This document shows positions 30,823 to 42,619 of a DNA stretch of 64,000 nucleotides, one piece after another (position 1 is the first letter of the stretch; every line of letters starts with the position of its first letter). The translations under genes and the position numbers were made by a program. Under the pieces are notes generated by a model. That model ran no database searches, had not been told where the DNA came from, and saw only the letters and a list, made by a program, of their open reading frames with translations. Source of the stretch: Symsagittifera roscoffensis (taxonomy: Eukaryota; Xenacoelomorpha; Acoela; Convolutidae); contig NC_087064.1 in assembly GCF_963678635.1 (NCBI RefSeq), forward strand, positions 68,739,604 to 68,803,603, given 5' to 3'.

Positions 30823-32481
30823 TCACTTAATGACGGGTTCAGGGACTGACGGATTGATTACAAAAATAGTGGCAGTATCGATGACATCATCGATAGGACC
30901 TTTTAATTTTATTTTTGTAATCACATCGACATTTGGTCGAAAGGGCCAATCACTGGTTCTGAGGAAGCTGGGACCTTGAGTCCAGCTGCTGTCCGTCAAG
31001 GCTTCAGCGGCAATACCTCGTGTACCAGTATCATCTGGGTTGTTTTCAGTATCTACGTGATACCATTCGTCGACAGAGGTAACTTCCAGTATTTCGCCTA
31101 CTCGATTAGCGACAACTACTGGCTGCTTTGCAGTCGAATAGAGCCATTGTAGCACAGTGGGGCTGTCAGTCCACATAAAGACATCATTTATAGGGATCGA
31201 AAGTGCTTTCATGATATCTATTTTGAGGCGTGTAGCAAGCAAAGAAGCTTGCAGCTCTAATTTTGGGATGGGAATAGCCTTCATTGGTGCTACGCGGGCT
31301 TTACCCAAAATGAAGGCGAGTTTTGTCTCATGTGTATCAATAATGCGCGCACGGAGAAATCCAACTGCACAGAAGACTTCCTGTGAACAGTCACCAAACA
31401 CATGGAGTTCAATTTTGTCAACTGCGGACGGAAAGTAGCATCTCGGTATGATCAGTTGACCCAGGATGGGTAGACCAGACCGCCATTCGAGGAATTTGGC
31501 ATTCAAGTCCAAAGGAAGTTGGTTATCCCATTGTTGACCACTGATTCTCCAAATCTCTTTAAGAAGAAGTCGGATCTGACAGGGTACGGACTGACTAACC
31601 CAATAGGGTCGAAAACTGAAGAGACAAAACTTATAACTGTACGTTGGGTAACAGTATCCTTCAGTTCTCTGTTTACACCTCAACTAACTACCAATGTATC
31701 GAGAACGTGATCCCATTTCAAACCTAGAACATGCGATTCTTGACCTTCACTACTTAGAATCTCCTTAACTTGACTTAAATTGTCGCTTGACGTACATAAC
31801 TCTTTCTGAATCTCTTTGACATTGCTCACAAATTTTGTCAACTTAAATCCTTCTAACTTAAGTAGTTCTACAAGGTCCTTACTTAATTTTATTGCCTGTT
31901 CAGGTTCGGGAAACGAATCAAGATAATCGTCCATATAGAATTTTTGCATCACGGCTGACGCTGCGTCGGGGAACAAGACTTGATTGTCGCGAGCTGTATT
32001 TTGAAGAGCAAAATTAGCACATGTGGGCGAGTCACGAGCTCCGAAAATGTGTCGCGTGTATTGATACGTTACCACATCGGTTGTGGGATCCTCCCGCCAC
32101 AGTTAGTCGATTGGGAGAACACCAACCTGAAGGAACATGCCTTCAATATCAGCTGATACTGCATGTTGATGTTGACGGAATCTCATTAGGACGGCCAGCA
32201 GATTCTGAAGCAAATCTGGACCGACCAAAAGAGCTTTATTAAGTGACGATCCATGAAATTTGGCTGCATCATTTAGGACGCGGCGGACTTTTTTCGGATT
32301 TATTTGGATTAATCACGGGGTGATGAGGAAGATACCATTCCCTAGCGGAACGATTTGTGCATCCATGTGTATTCACTTTGATGACGTAACCTTTGTCAAA
32401 ATCTTCTTGAATGTTTTTTGCGTATAAAGCCCTGAGGTTTGTGTCTTTGTCTAAACGTTTTTCCAGAGAATTAAGTTGTGC
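30823..32481 (-). pseudogene. Reverse transcriptase and RNase H region, B1
   Basis: 30823-31683 carries the RNase H/A17 part (FMWTDSPTVLQWL, NNPDDTGTRGIAAEAL). 31680-32075 carries the RT half with FGARDSPTCANFAL and the catalytic YMDDYLDS. 32100-32481 holds the RT N-part in broken frames (VSADIEGMFLQVGV). Lesions are a stop after LDTLVVS, a frameshift near 31590, a deletion at 32100 just left of the GGATCC/CCGCC segment, a frameshift after NPNKS and a stop ahead of AQLNSLEKRL. Several are also present in B2. Confidence 0.85.
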
Positions 32482-33930
32482 TTAGGCGGAGTAGTAGTTG
32501 TTGGGCAACTGTGAGTAGTCTTCGGCACAAAGCATCCCAACGGCGTATCTATCACCATCATGTATAGTTGATGCTTCTAAAATTTTATTCGCCCTTTTAT
32601 CGTCTGACGATCGGGCATCTACTTGTTTATACGTACCGTATGATTCAAGTTCGTACCAAGATTTGACCTGCTCTACCAAACTTACATCTTCGATGTTACA
32701 ATGCAAGCATGTTGAGATCAGGCCGGTGGAGGTAGGGATTGGACCACTTAAGACCCATCCAATTGGGAGGCGAACGGCGAAAGGTGATTTTTGGCTTTTA
32801 TCCTGGCAGTATTCCAGAGGACAAATGTACTCATAAACATCGTGACCTAAAATCATTTCGACATCAGCGTACCGAAATTCTACTGAATCAATTGGTTCCA
32901 AGTGAGAGTATTTCTCTTGCAACCTACTAACTTTAATTATATCTGAACCTATGTAAATGTTGTTTTTCACATAAGCACAAACGGTGAACGAATTATCTGG
33001 ATCAAATTCAGAAGAAACGTTCAAATCAACTTGTTCTGAAGTAATATCTTCGAAACAATTGACGCCATTGACAGTCAAATCAATTTTCCTACCTGTCAGA
33101 TTGAGTCTGCGAGCGAGTTCAGGTGAAATACAAGAGTGACTGCAAGCTGTGTCACATAAAACAAGTGCGGTGATTTCAGAGTCATTTGATGATAATGCGA
33201 GATTTATAAGTGGCATCAGTCCTTTTAGATTCATAAAGGATGTCCCACAAGTATTGTTTTGCGTCGTGGGTCTAAATGGAGTTTGAACTGCGGGATTGGC
33301 TGCAGTTGTGTGCGGTGCATAACCAGACTGGTTATTTGTAGGGAAAAAGCGTTCTGCGCCGTGCAGTAACAGTAACACATTATGAGTGCTCTTGCACTGT
33401 GGTTTAGGACAAGTTTTGGGCTTGGGACATTTCCTAAACATGTGATTTCCTTGAAAACAAGAAAAGCAAAGCTTATTTTCAGGGCAAAATTTAGCACGCT
33501 GTGTTGGAGTTTTTTCTTTAAAAACGCTACATTTAAAAATTGAATGCTTGCCTTTACAAACTAAACATGGACTATATTGAATATTTGCGTCGAACTTAGC
33601 TTGCGAGTTTAAGGCAAATATTTTAACATTGGTTTTTGTCCGAACCGAATTATCCTGATTTCTACTGTAATTTGATGAAGGACGCATACGTTCATGCGCT
33701 TCAGCTTTATCCTCCAGCCAATGATTGAAATCAATTAAAGACGGAGCATACAAACTCCGTTTTAAGGTGTGGAACGACCAAGACTCTTTCATATTAGGTG
33801 AGAGCTTCTCTATTGCTTTATCGAGAAGTGTTGCACTTTCAAGATCTGCGTTGTAATGTAAAGATTTGAACACTCCAACTATGCTTGCTATCATGGATGC
33901 AAAACTTATGATGCTGTCGGAACTATGCAT
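32482..33930 (-). pseudogene. Gag C-part, zinc knuckles and protease frame, B1
   Basis: A 482-codon frame. In order: the end of the DUF1759 region (ASMIASIVGVFKSLHYNADL), two CCHC-like knuckles (CLVCKGKHSIFKC and CFSCFQGNHMFRKC), a DUF1758-type aspartic protease (ALVLCDTACSHSCISPELAR) and the linker to RT (MILGHDVYEYICPLE, LPIGWVLSGPIP). It opens at the scar of a roughly 0.66-kb deletion (33945-33965) that removed most of DUF1759. It closes at the stop ahead of RT, also present in B2. Confidence 0.85.
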
Positions 33931-33946
33931 CTTAACGGGCGGTGAA

Positions 33947-35063
33947 TTATAAAGTTTTTTTTTTACTCGCTGATGGATCAGTAATAGGAATCAGGTTCAC
34001 CGGCTGGGTTGCCGTATTGACTGTTGTGTTAATTGGGACAGAAGCATGTAATGTGGGGACCATTGCTGCTGGCATACGTGGAATGAAAGGAAGCGAGGGC
34101 GAGGATGGGGGCGGGGGTGGTGGCGGCGGCGGCGGTGGGAGAGGTTGAGAAGGAATCTTCAAATTATAAACGGTAGATGATACCACCGATTGTAATGGTA
34201 GGCAAACGCTTGGGTTGCTACTGGATGGAAAAAGGTGGACGTTTATTGGATCAACCGTGCTTGGTGGTAGAGACGAAGAAACCAAATTGGCGATGCCCGG
34301 AGGTTGAGGTTCTTGTCGGGGAACAATGGTTATAGTTGATGCAAGTTCCGACGAATGTGTATCGAGTGCTTCATCTACACAATCTTTTGTTCGGGTTTCA
34401 GCGACAACTTGTTGTGTTCTACTCGAAGGCAGAGCGGTTTTATTGATGTCAGTATCAATGTCCGAATCATCATCCTTTAACTCTGTTTCAACTATTTTGG
34501 CCTCATTGAGCTTTCGTTTGTTCTCCTCAACAAAAGTCTCAAGAGCCAATTCGTTTTCTTTTTCTTTTAGGCGGATACCTTTCAAGACGTCGCAATTTTG
34601 CTATTGCGAGTTCGCGTTTGCGCTGACTGGAAGTCATTGAAGACGCTATAGAGTGCAGGGAACTATATCGGGTGGACCGGCTGACAGTTGAAGCAGCTCG
34701 CGATGCTTGCGGGTCAGCATCTCCAGTCTCTGGAAACAAAGTTTTCGCCATTTCCAAGTGCTTAATTGACAATTCCAGCATTTCGTCTCGAGCGTAAGTA
34801 ATGCTGATCAACCAAGTGTCAAGATCAGCGAGAGCACTGCTAGGTTCTAGCGTGTTTTGAGCAAAAATGCGAAGGTCGTCGTTTTTTCTTATTGCGTTTT
34901 CTATTGCTATTTGGCACTGCTGGATAGACCTTTCAACTTTGACTGTCTTTACCTTTGCTAAGAGTGAGTCTTTCAAATCTGATAAGAGCCTATACAATTC
35001 CTCCTCATATTTCCTACGTCCGTCAAAATACCTAGACAGCTTCTGAGCTTGCTTATCTGTCAT
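33947..35063 (-). pseudogene. Gag N-terminal region, B1
   Basis: 34539-35063 starts at ATG 35063 with MTDKQAQKLSRYFDGRRKYE, followed by a helical segment and a serine/arginine stretch. 33947-34585 continues in another frame with a charged coil (LALETFVEENKRKLNEAK) and a linker with about 12 consecutive prolines. B1 and B2 lack about 19 bp present in B3 near 34575, which causes the frame change. No signal or membrane segment is seen. Confidence 0.8.
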
Positions 35064-35442
35064 GACTTAGCTTTAAATAAAAGAAAAGCGGGCGGTTGTG
35101 AACTATCGAAAAAAGGGGATTAAAAAGTCAAGTGTGATGTTACTCTTCACAGCTGCTCAGAAAAAACCGGAGTTGCAATAAAGATCGTCACACTTTACTT
35201 CACAAAGGGGGGTGGGGAAGTTCACCTTTACGATTTAGAGCGAGCGGAAATAAAAAAAAAGGAAAACAGTAATTTAGAATTAAATTGCAAATTGAAATAC
35301 ATTGACACCTCAAAGAATATCAAAGGTTCTTTGCTGCAGATTCGACAGCTAGTTGGCGGTTGCGTTCGGCACGACGCTTTTTTTGAGAGGGTCGCTTTTT
35401 TTGTTCTTTATTTTTCTTAAGTTGCCGTATTACTTGGACTAT
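35064..35442 (-). other. Family B leader between extra frame and gag, B1
   Basis: Non-coding. It includes the ~27-bp block with GCTCAGAAAAAACCGGAG at 35152-35179 that in B2 flanks the extra reading frame on both sides. The extra frame itself is truncated here to its last ~30 codons (35430-35526). Confidence 0.6.
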
Positions 35443-35770
35443 CGAGAAAGACTTTAGTTCAAGGTCAGTTTCTTGGTGAACTTGGAAGTAATGTCGGAGT
35501 AAGCGAGTGTCTTTCTGCTTACGCTTAAAAACAAGTTTGACTTAGGAACATTTTTTATCCGGTTCAAATCAAGTGTATTCCAAGTCTTTTAGTAGTAAAA
35601 TACGTGGAGAAAGACTTTAGTTCAAGGTCAGTTTCTTGGTGAACTTGGAAGTAATGTCGGAGTAAGCGAGTGTCTTTCTGCTTACGCTTAAAAACAAGTT
35701 TGACTTAGGAACATTTTTTATCCGGTTCAAATCAAGTGTATTCCAAGTCTTTTAGTAGTAAAATACGTGG
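35443..35770. repeat. 164-bp tandem duplication at the B1/B2 junction
   Basis: The unit 35443-35606 is repeated at 35607-35770. Each unit joins the C-terminal end of the extra reading frame (AGAAAGACTTTAGTTCAAGG to CTTACGCTTA) to the 3' LTR sequence (AAAACAAGTTTGACTTAGG). The join CTTA/AAAAC shows a short A/T microhomology. Confidence 0.85.
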
Positions 35771-35874
35771 AATGACCGGGATTCGAACCGGCGACCTTTC
35801 GGTTTCAGGTCAAGTACGTTACCGCTAGACTAGCTGGTCTTGATATGCTTTCATTTTAGTTTCAATCTTGAACA
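35771..35874 (-). repeat. Family B 3' LTR start with tRNA-like module, B2
   Basis: Same layout as 29254-29359. The polyprotein stop is at 35862-35864, the TGTTCAAG start at 35874, and the tRNA-like module at about 35769-35840 with B box GGTTCGAATCC. It differs from B1 by two bases in the D-arm (GTCTAGCGG for GTATAGTGG). Confidence 0.6.
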
Positions 35875-37310
35875 TCCTCGGGCCCCAACGGAGCGAGAAC
35901 TGGGGCGAGTTTAACAAGAGGTCGGGTTAAATCTCCCGTTGCGGTTTTAAGGAGTGCGGAACGGGCGGTAGCGTCTTTGCCATAGTTAAGCGTTTTGACG
36001 AGAGCGAGAGGGTAGTAACCATGCGGGCTACTATCCTCGACGATCCAAACAAGATCTCCGCCTTTGAGTTCTTGTTCGGTAGGTGTGTGCCATTTACGGC
36101 GTTTGTTGAGAGTCGGAACGTACTCGCGTAGCCATCTAGTCCAGATGGCGTTAGCGTATCCTTGTGCGCGAAGATAAGGCTTTCGATGATCGAAATGTTC
36201 GTCCGTCGCAATCGACGAGAAACTAACTGAGCGCTGGCCTATCAAGAAGTGATTTGGCGTAAAAGCCTCAATCTCATTCGGGTCACTGCTTACCGCTGTA
36301 AGTGGACGCGCATTGAGGGACTGTTCCACCAGACAAAATGTGGTCTGGAGTACCTCGTCGGTTAATTTACGGGATGTGAGGATGGAATAGAAAACTCTCT
36401 TGCAACTACGTACAAGACGTTCCCAAGAGCCACCATGATGTGGTGAAGATGGTGGGTTAGACTTCCATTCGATGCCTTTGTGGACAAGGAGAGCGGGCGC
36501 AAGATCATTCCATGCTCGAGTACACAGAAGAAGCTCTTTCTCTGCACCGACAAAGTTTGTACCATTATCGGACCAAATTTTCGATGGAGTTCCTCGTCTA
36601 GCGATGAATCCTTCTACTCCCATGACACAGGAGCTTGAATCCATTGATGGTACGACTTCAATATGGATGGCTCTAGTGGTCAAAGAAGTGAACAAAAAGG
36701 CCCAACGTTTCTCCGAACTCCTACAGATTGTTACGTGAAAGGGTCCGAAGTAATCGACTCCGCAATTGTTGAAGGGCGCTTGGCGGTATCCAAGACGCTC
36801 AATTGGCAGATCAGACATGAAAGGGGTGATGGTTTTCAACTTTCGCTCTCGGCAGTTTTTACAATTAAGTTCAATGTTACGGAGCAATGATCTTAATTTT
36901 AAGATTGTATATTCTATCTGGATGACAGATCGTAGGTAGTCAATTGACTGATGCTCATGTTTGTTGTGTTGATGAGCCACAAACAATTTGACTAATGGAT
37001 GACGGCCATCAAGTATGATGGGATATTTGTTTTTAAATTCGAGTTCAGAGAGACGACTAATGCGTCCTATGGATCTAAGAAGTCCATCGGGGTCAATGAA
37101 TGGGGAGAGAGTTGCAATAAGGCTTACATTCTTAACATATTTCTCAGAACTCAATAATTTGAACTCTGAGGGGAACGCTTCTTTTTGAGAAAGAAGAAAC
37201 AACATTCGTTGAGATTTATCTATCTCAGACGGTTTAACGATATTAGCGATTGTTCCCCGGAAATGAATAAATTTAGGATTTAATCGGAAGATGAATGCTA
37301 CTACGCGCAA
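35862..37310 (-). pseudogene. Integrase and C-terminal domain frame, B2
   Basis: A 482-codon frame nearly identical to 29347-30795. The zinc-binding His/Cys and the D, D and E motifs are retained (GVDYFGPFHV, SDNGTNFVGAE, GGSWERLVRSC). It is preceded by the same in-frame TGA as B1. It is an open frame but has no intact polyprotein. Confidence 0.85.
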
Positions 37311-37339
37311 TAATTTGAGATACGAGCTGTAACGTTTTC

Positions 37340-38978
37340 ACTTAATGACGGGTTCAGGGACTGACGGATTGATTACAAAAATAGTGGCAGTATCGATGAC
37401 ATCATCGATAGGACCTTTTAATTTTATTTTTGTAATCACATCGACATTTGTTCGAAAGGGCCAATCACTGGTTCTGAGGAAGCTGGGACCTTGAGTCCAG
37501 CTGCTGTCCTTCAAGGCTTCAGCGGCAATACCTCGAGTACCAGTATCAGCTGGGTTGTTTTCAGTATCTACGTGATACCATTCGTCGACAGTGGTAACTT
37601 CCAGTATTTCGCCTACTCGATTAGCGACAACTACTGGCTGCTTTGCAGTCGAATAGAGCCATTGAAGACATCCTTTATTGGGATCGAAAGTGCTTTCATG
37701 ATATCTATTTTGAGGCGTGTAGCAAGCAAAGAAGCTTGCAGCTCTAATTTTGGGATGGGAATAGCCTTCATTGGTGCTACGCAGGCTTTACCCAAAATGA
37801 AGGCGAGTTTATGTGTATCAATAATGCGCGCACGGAGAAATCCAACTGCACAGAAGACTTCCTGTGAACTGTCACCAAACATGTGGAATTCATTTTGTCA
37901 ACTGCGGACGGAAAAAAAGCATCTCGGTATGATCAGTTGACCCAGGATGGGTAGACCAGACCGCCATTCGAGGAATTTGGCATTCAAGTCCAAAGGAAGT
38001 GGGTTATCCCATTGTTGACCATTGATTCTCCAAATCTCTTTAAGAAGTAGTCGGGCTCTGACAGTGTACGGAGCGACTAACCCAATAGGGTCGAAAACTG
38101 AAGAGACAAAACTTAGAACTGTACGTTGGGTAACAGTATCCTTCAGTTCTCTGTTTACACCTCGACTAAGTACCAATGTATCGAGAACGTGATCCCATTT
38201 CAAACGTAGAACAAGCGATTCTTGATCTTCACTACTTAAAATCTCCTTAACTTGACTTAAATTGTCGCTTGACGTACATAACTCTTTCTGAATCTCTTTG
38301 ACATTGCTCACAAATTTTGTCAACTTAAATCCTTCTAACTTAAGTAGTTCTACAAGGTCCTTACTTAATTTTATTGCCTGTTCAGGTTCGGGAAACGAAT
38401 CAAGATAATCGTCCATATAGAATTTTTGCATCACGGCTGACGCTGCGTCGTGGAACAAGACTTGATTGTCGCGAGCTGTCTTTTGAAGAGCAAAATTAGC
38501 ACATGTGGGCGAGTCACGAGCTCCGAAAATGTGTCGCGTGTATTGATACGTTACCACATCGGTTGTGGGATCCTCCCGCCACAGAAAACGAAGTGACAGT
38601 TAGTCGATTGGGAGAACACCAACCTGAAGGAACATGCCTTCAATATCAGCTGATACTGCATGTTGATGTTGACGGAATCTCATTAGGACGGCCAGCAGAT
38701 TCTGAAGCAAATCTGGACCGACCAAAAGAGCTTTATTAAGTGACGATCCATGAAATTTGGCTGCATCATTTAGGACGCGGCGGACTTTTTTCGGATTTAT
38801 TTGGATTAATCACGGGGTGATGAGGAAGATACCATTCCCTAGCGGAACGATTTGTGCATCCATGTGTATTCACTTTGATGACGTAACCTTTGTCAAAATC
38901 TTCTTGAATGTTTTTTGCGTATAAAGCCCTGAGGTTTGTGTCTTTGTCTAAACGTTTTTCCAGAGAATTAAGTTGTGC
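37340..38978 (-). pseudogene. Reverse transcriptase and RNase H region, B2
   Basis: 37898-38557 is a 219-codon RT frame with FGARDSPTCANFAL, YMDDYLDS, VLSRGVNRELKD and SSVFDPIGLVAPYTVRARLL, longer than in B1. The RNase H part (37340-37882) has several short deletions, one removing the MWTDS segment near 37670. The RT N-part (38600-38978) shares B1's frameshift after NPNKS and a TAA in place of a CAA codon before LSLRFLWRED. Confidence 0.85.
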
Positions 38979-41540
38979 TTAGGCGGAGTAGTAGTTGTTG
39001 GGCAACTGTGAGTAGTCTTCGGCACAAAGCATCCCAACGGCGTATCTATCACCATCATGTATAGTTGATGCTTCTAAAATTTTATTCGCCCTTTTATCGT
39101 CTGACGATCGGGCATCTACTTGTTTATACGTACCGTATGATTCAAGTTCGTACCAAGGTTTGACCTGCTCTACCAAACTTACATCTTCGATGTTACAATG
39201 CAAGCATGTTGAGATCAGGCCGGTGGAGGTAGGGATTGGACCACTTAAGACCCATCCAATTGGGAGGCGAACGGCGAAAGGTGATTTTTGGCTTTTATCC
39301 TGGCAGTATTCCAGAGGACAAATGTACTCATAAACATCTTGACCTAAAATCATTTCGACATCAGCGTACCGAAATTCTACTGAATCAGTTGGTTCCAAGT
39401 GAGAGTATTTCTCTTGCAACCTACTAACGTTAATTATATCTGAACCTATGTAAATGTTGTTTTTCACATAAGCACAAACGGTGAACGAATTATCTGGATC
39501 AAATTCAGAAGAAACGTTCAAATCAACTTGTTCTGAAGTAATATCTTCGAAACAATTGACGCCATTGACAGTCAAATCAATTTTCCTACCTGTCAGATTG
39601 AGTCTGCGAGCGAGTTCAGGTGGAATACAAGAGTGACTGCAAGCTGTGTCACATAAAACAAGTGCGGTGATTTCAGAGTCATTTGATGATAATGTGAGAT
39701 TTATAAGTGGCATCAGTCCTGTTAGATTCATAAGGGATGTCCCACAAGTATTGTTTTGCGTCGTGGGTCTAAATGGAGTTTGAACTGCGGGATTGGCTGC
39801 AGTTGTGTGCGGTGCATAACCAGATTGGTTATTTGTAGGGAAAAAGCGTTCTGCGCCGTGCAGTAACAGTAACACATTATGAGTGCTCTTGCACTGTGGT
39901 TTAGGACAAGTTTTGGGCGTGGGACATTTCCTAAACATGTGATTTCCTTGAAAACAAGAAAAGCAAAGCTTATTTTCAGCGTGTTGGAGTTTTTTCTTTA
40001 AAAACGCTACGTTTAAAAATTGAATGCTTGCCTTTACAAACTAAACATGGACTATATTGAATATTTGCGTCAAACTTAGCTTGCGAATTTGCGGCAAATA
40101 TTTTAACATTGGTTTTTGTCCGAACCAAATTATCCTGATTTCTATTGTAATTTGATGAAGGACGCATACGTTCATGCGCTTCAGCTTTATCCTCCAGCCA
40201 ATGATTGAAATCAATTAAAGACGGAGCATACAAACTCCGTTTTAAGGTGTGGAACGACCAAGACTCTTTCATATTAGGTGAGAGCTTCTCTATTGCTTTA
40301 TCGAGAAGTGTTGCACTTTCAAGATCTGCGTTGTAATGTAAAGATTTGAACACCCCAACTATGCTTGCTATCATGGATGCAAAATTTATGATGCTGTCGG
40401 AACTATGCATCTTAACGGGCGGTGAATTATAAAGTTTTTTTTACTCGCTGGTGGAGCAGTAATAGGAATCAGGTTCACCGGCTGGGTTGCCGTATTGACT
40501 GTTGTATTAATTGGGACAGAAGCATGTAATGTGGGGACCATTGCTGCTGGCATACGTGGAATGAAAGGAAGCGGGGGCGAGGATGGGGGCGGGGGTGGTG
40601 GCGGCGGCGGTGGGAGAGGTTGAGAAGGAATCTTCAAATTATGAACGGTAGATGATACCACCGATTGTAATGGTAGGCAAACGCTTGGGTTGCTACTGGA
40701 TGGAAAAAGGTGGACGTTTATTGGATCAACCGTGCTTGGTGGTAGAGACGAAGAAACCAAATTGGCGATGCCCGGAGGTTGAGGTTCTTGTCTGGGAACA
40801 ATGGTTATAGTTGATGCAAGTTCCGACGAATGTGTATCGAGTGCTTCATCTACACAATCTTTTGTTCGGGTTTCAGCGACAACTTGTTGTGTTCTACTCG
40901 AAGGCAGAGCGGTTTTATTAATTTCAGTATCAATGTCCGAATCATCATCCTTTAACTCTGAATCAACTATTTTGGCCTCATTGAGCTTTCGTTTGTTCTC
41001 CTCAACAAAAGTCTCAAGAGCCAATTCGTTTTCTTTTTCTTTTAGGCGGATACCTTTCAAGACGTCGCAATTTTGCTATTTCGAGTTCGCGTTTGCGTTG
41101 ACTGGAAGTCATTGAAGACGCTATAGAGTGCAGGGAACTATATCGGGTGGACCGGCTGACAGTTGAAGCAGCTCGCGATGCTTGCGGGTCAGCATATCCA
41201 GTCTCTGGAAACAAAGTTTTCGCCATTTCCAAGTGCTTAATTGACAATTCCAGCATTTAATTTCGAGCGTAAGTAATGCTGATCAACCAGGTGTCAAGAT
41301 CAGCGAGAGCACTGCTAGGTTCTAGCGTGTTTTGAGCAAAAATGCGAAGGTCGTCGTTTTTTCTTATTGCGTTTTTTATTGCTATTTGGCACTGCTGGAT
41401 AGACCTTTCAACTTTGACTGTCTTTACCTTTGCTAAGAGTGAGTCTTTCAGATCTGATTAGAGCCTATAAAATTCCTCCTCATATTTCCTACGTCCGTTA
41501 AAATACCTAGACAGCTTCTGAGCTTGCTTATCTGTCATGA
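38979..41540 (-). pseudogene. Gag and protease, B2
   Basis: Pieces at 38979-39938 (protease, CDTACSHSCIPPELAR), 39976-40410 (DUF1759 end, first knuckle), 40386-41060 (proline-rich linker) and 41014-41540 (N-terminus). A ~21-bp deletion near 39980 removes part of the second knuckle region. The 0.66-kb DUF1759 deletion of B1 is present (40434-40442). Extra stops occur near 41258 and 41460. Confidence 0.8.
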
Positions 41541-41888
41541 CTTACCTTTAAATAAAAGAAAAGCGGGCGGTTGTGAACTATCGAAAAAAGGGGATTAAAA
41601 AGTCAAGTGTGATGTCACTCTTCAAACCTGCTCAGAAAAAACCGGAGTTGCAATAAAGATCGTCACACTTTACTTCACAAAGGGGTGGGGAAGTTCACCT
41701 TTACGATTTAGAGCGAGCGGAAATAAAAAAAAGGAAAACAGTAATTTAGAATTAAATTGCAAATTGAAACACGTTGACACTACAAAGAATATCAAAGGTT
41801 CTTTGCTGCAGATTCGACAGCTAGGCGGCGGTTGCGTTCGGCACGACGCTTTTTTTGAGAGAGTCGCTTTTTTTGTTCTTTATTTTTC
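41541..41888 (-). other. Leader between extra frame and gag, B2
   Basis: Non-coding. It includes the CTGAGCAGGT-containing block (minus strand of 41627-41653) that is repeated at 42463-42490 on the other side of the extra reading frame. Confidence 0.6.
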
Positions 41889-42392
41889 TTAAGTTGCCGT
41901 ATTACTTCGGACTATCGAGAAAGACTTTAGTTCAAGGTCAGTTTCTTGGTGAATTTGGAAGTACTGACGGAGTAAGCGAGTGTCTTTCTGCTTACGCTTA
42001 GAGATTAAGTCGCCATTCACGCTTAAAATTGAAATGCCCGTTGAGCAAAGCAAATCGTAGATTTCAGGAGTTTCGACTTGTTGGCAATATACAATTGCAG
42101 CATTATTACTTTTGTAATAAAGCAGAATGTTGCGCAGTTCGAATTCCGCGAGTGCTGTATCGTTGTTACTATTGTGCTTGCTGATTGAATTGTTGATCAG
42201 GTCGTGCCAGATTATTATATCATTTCTATGGGCTAATTCGCCGTCTAAAAAAGTTTGGGCACGTTTTGATTGGTACTTGTGGTTGAGACTTAAACCACCA
42301 AGGGCATAACAGTATTGCGATATACGGTTTTGCTCGGCTATACGTAGCGTTTTATGAGCACGAGAGAGCGAGCTAGCGGCTAATATATACAT
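41889..42392 (-). CDS. Extra reading frame upstream of gag, B2 (intact)
   Basis: 167 codons from ATG 42392. Key blocks are LGGLSLNHKYQSKRAQ, DIIIWHDLINNSISKHNSNN, AAIVYCQQVETPEIYDLL, GISILSVNGDLISKRKQK and LRQYFQIHQETDLELKSF. These align colinearly with the family A frame at 6823-7404 (GLSFN, IIWHD-I-NS-SKH-SNND, AIIY, TPNIY, TGI, LISKRK). No transmembrane segment or signal peptide is seen. I do not recognise the fold. It lies between leader and gag with its own start, so it may be made from a separate or spliced transcript. It is the best preserved of the five copies. Confidence 0.65.
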   Translation of the reverse strand: MYILAASSLSRAHKTLRIAEQNRISQYCYALGGLSLNHKYQSKRAQTFLDGELAHRNDIIIWHDLINNSISKHNSNNDTALAEFELRNILLYYKSNNAAIVYCQQVETPEIYDLLCSTGISILSVNGDLISKRKQKDTRLLRQYFQIHQETDLELKSFSIVRSNTAT

Positions 42393-42619
42393 TTACGACG
42401 GCATTCGGCACGATAAAAAAAAATCTGGGGGGAATGAAGTCAACCGGATTTTGAGAATCTCACACCTGCTCAGAAACAACCGGAGTTGCAAAAACTCAAA
42501 GGGATTGACTTGATATAGTGCTAAGGCGTCTGTACACTGCGTAATTTTGCAGTGCTTACGTTTGCCGGGCTGTTTTTTTTTTCGCAAAAAAAAGACATCT
42601 TTTTTTTCGAAATTTTTTT
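42393..42619 (-). other. 5' leader of B2, truncated
   Basis: Contains the GCTCAGAAACAACCGGAG block (42463-42490), then T-rich sequence that joins B3 protease sequence abruptly at about 42620. No primer-binding site or 5' LTR is present, so B2 lost its 5' end. Confidence 0.6.

Noticed and set aside
33942-34148. Glycine-rich plus-strand protein
   Set aside because: Antisense shadow of the polyproline linker in gag (also at 44697-44891).
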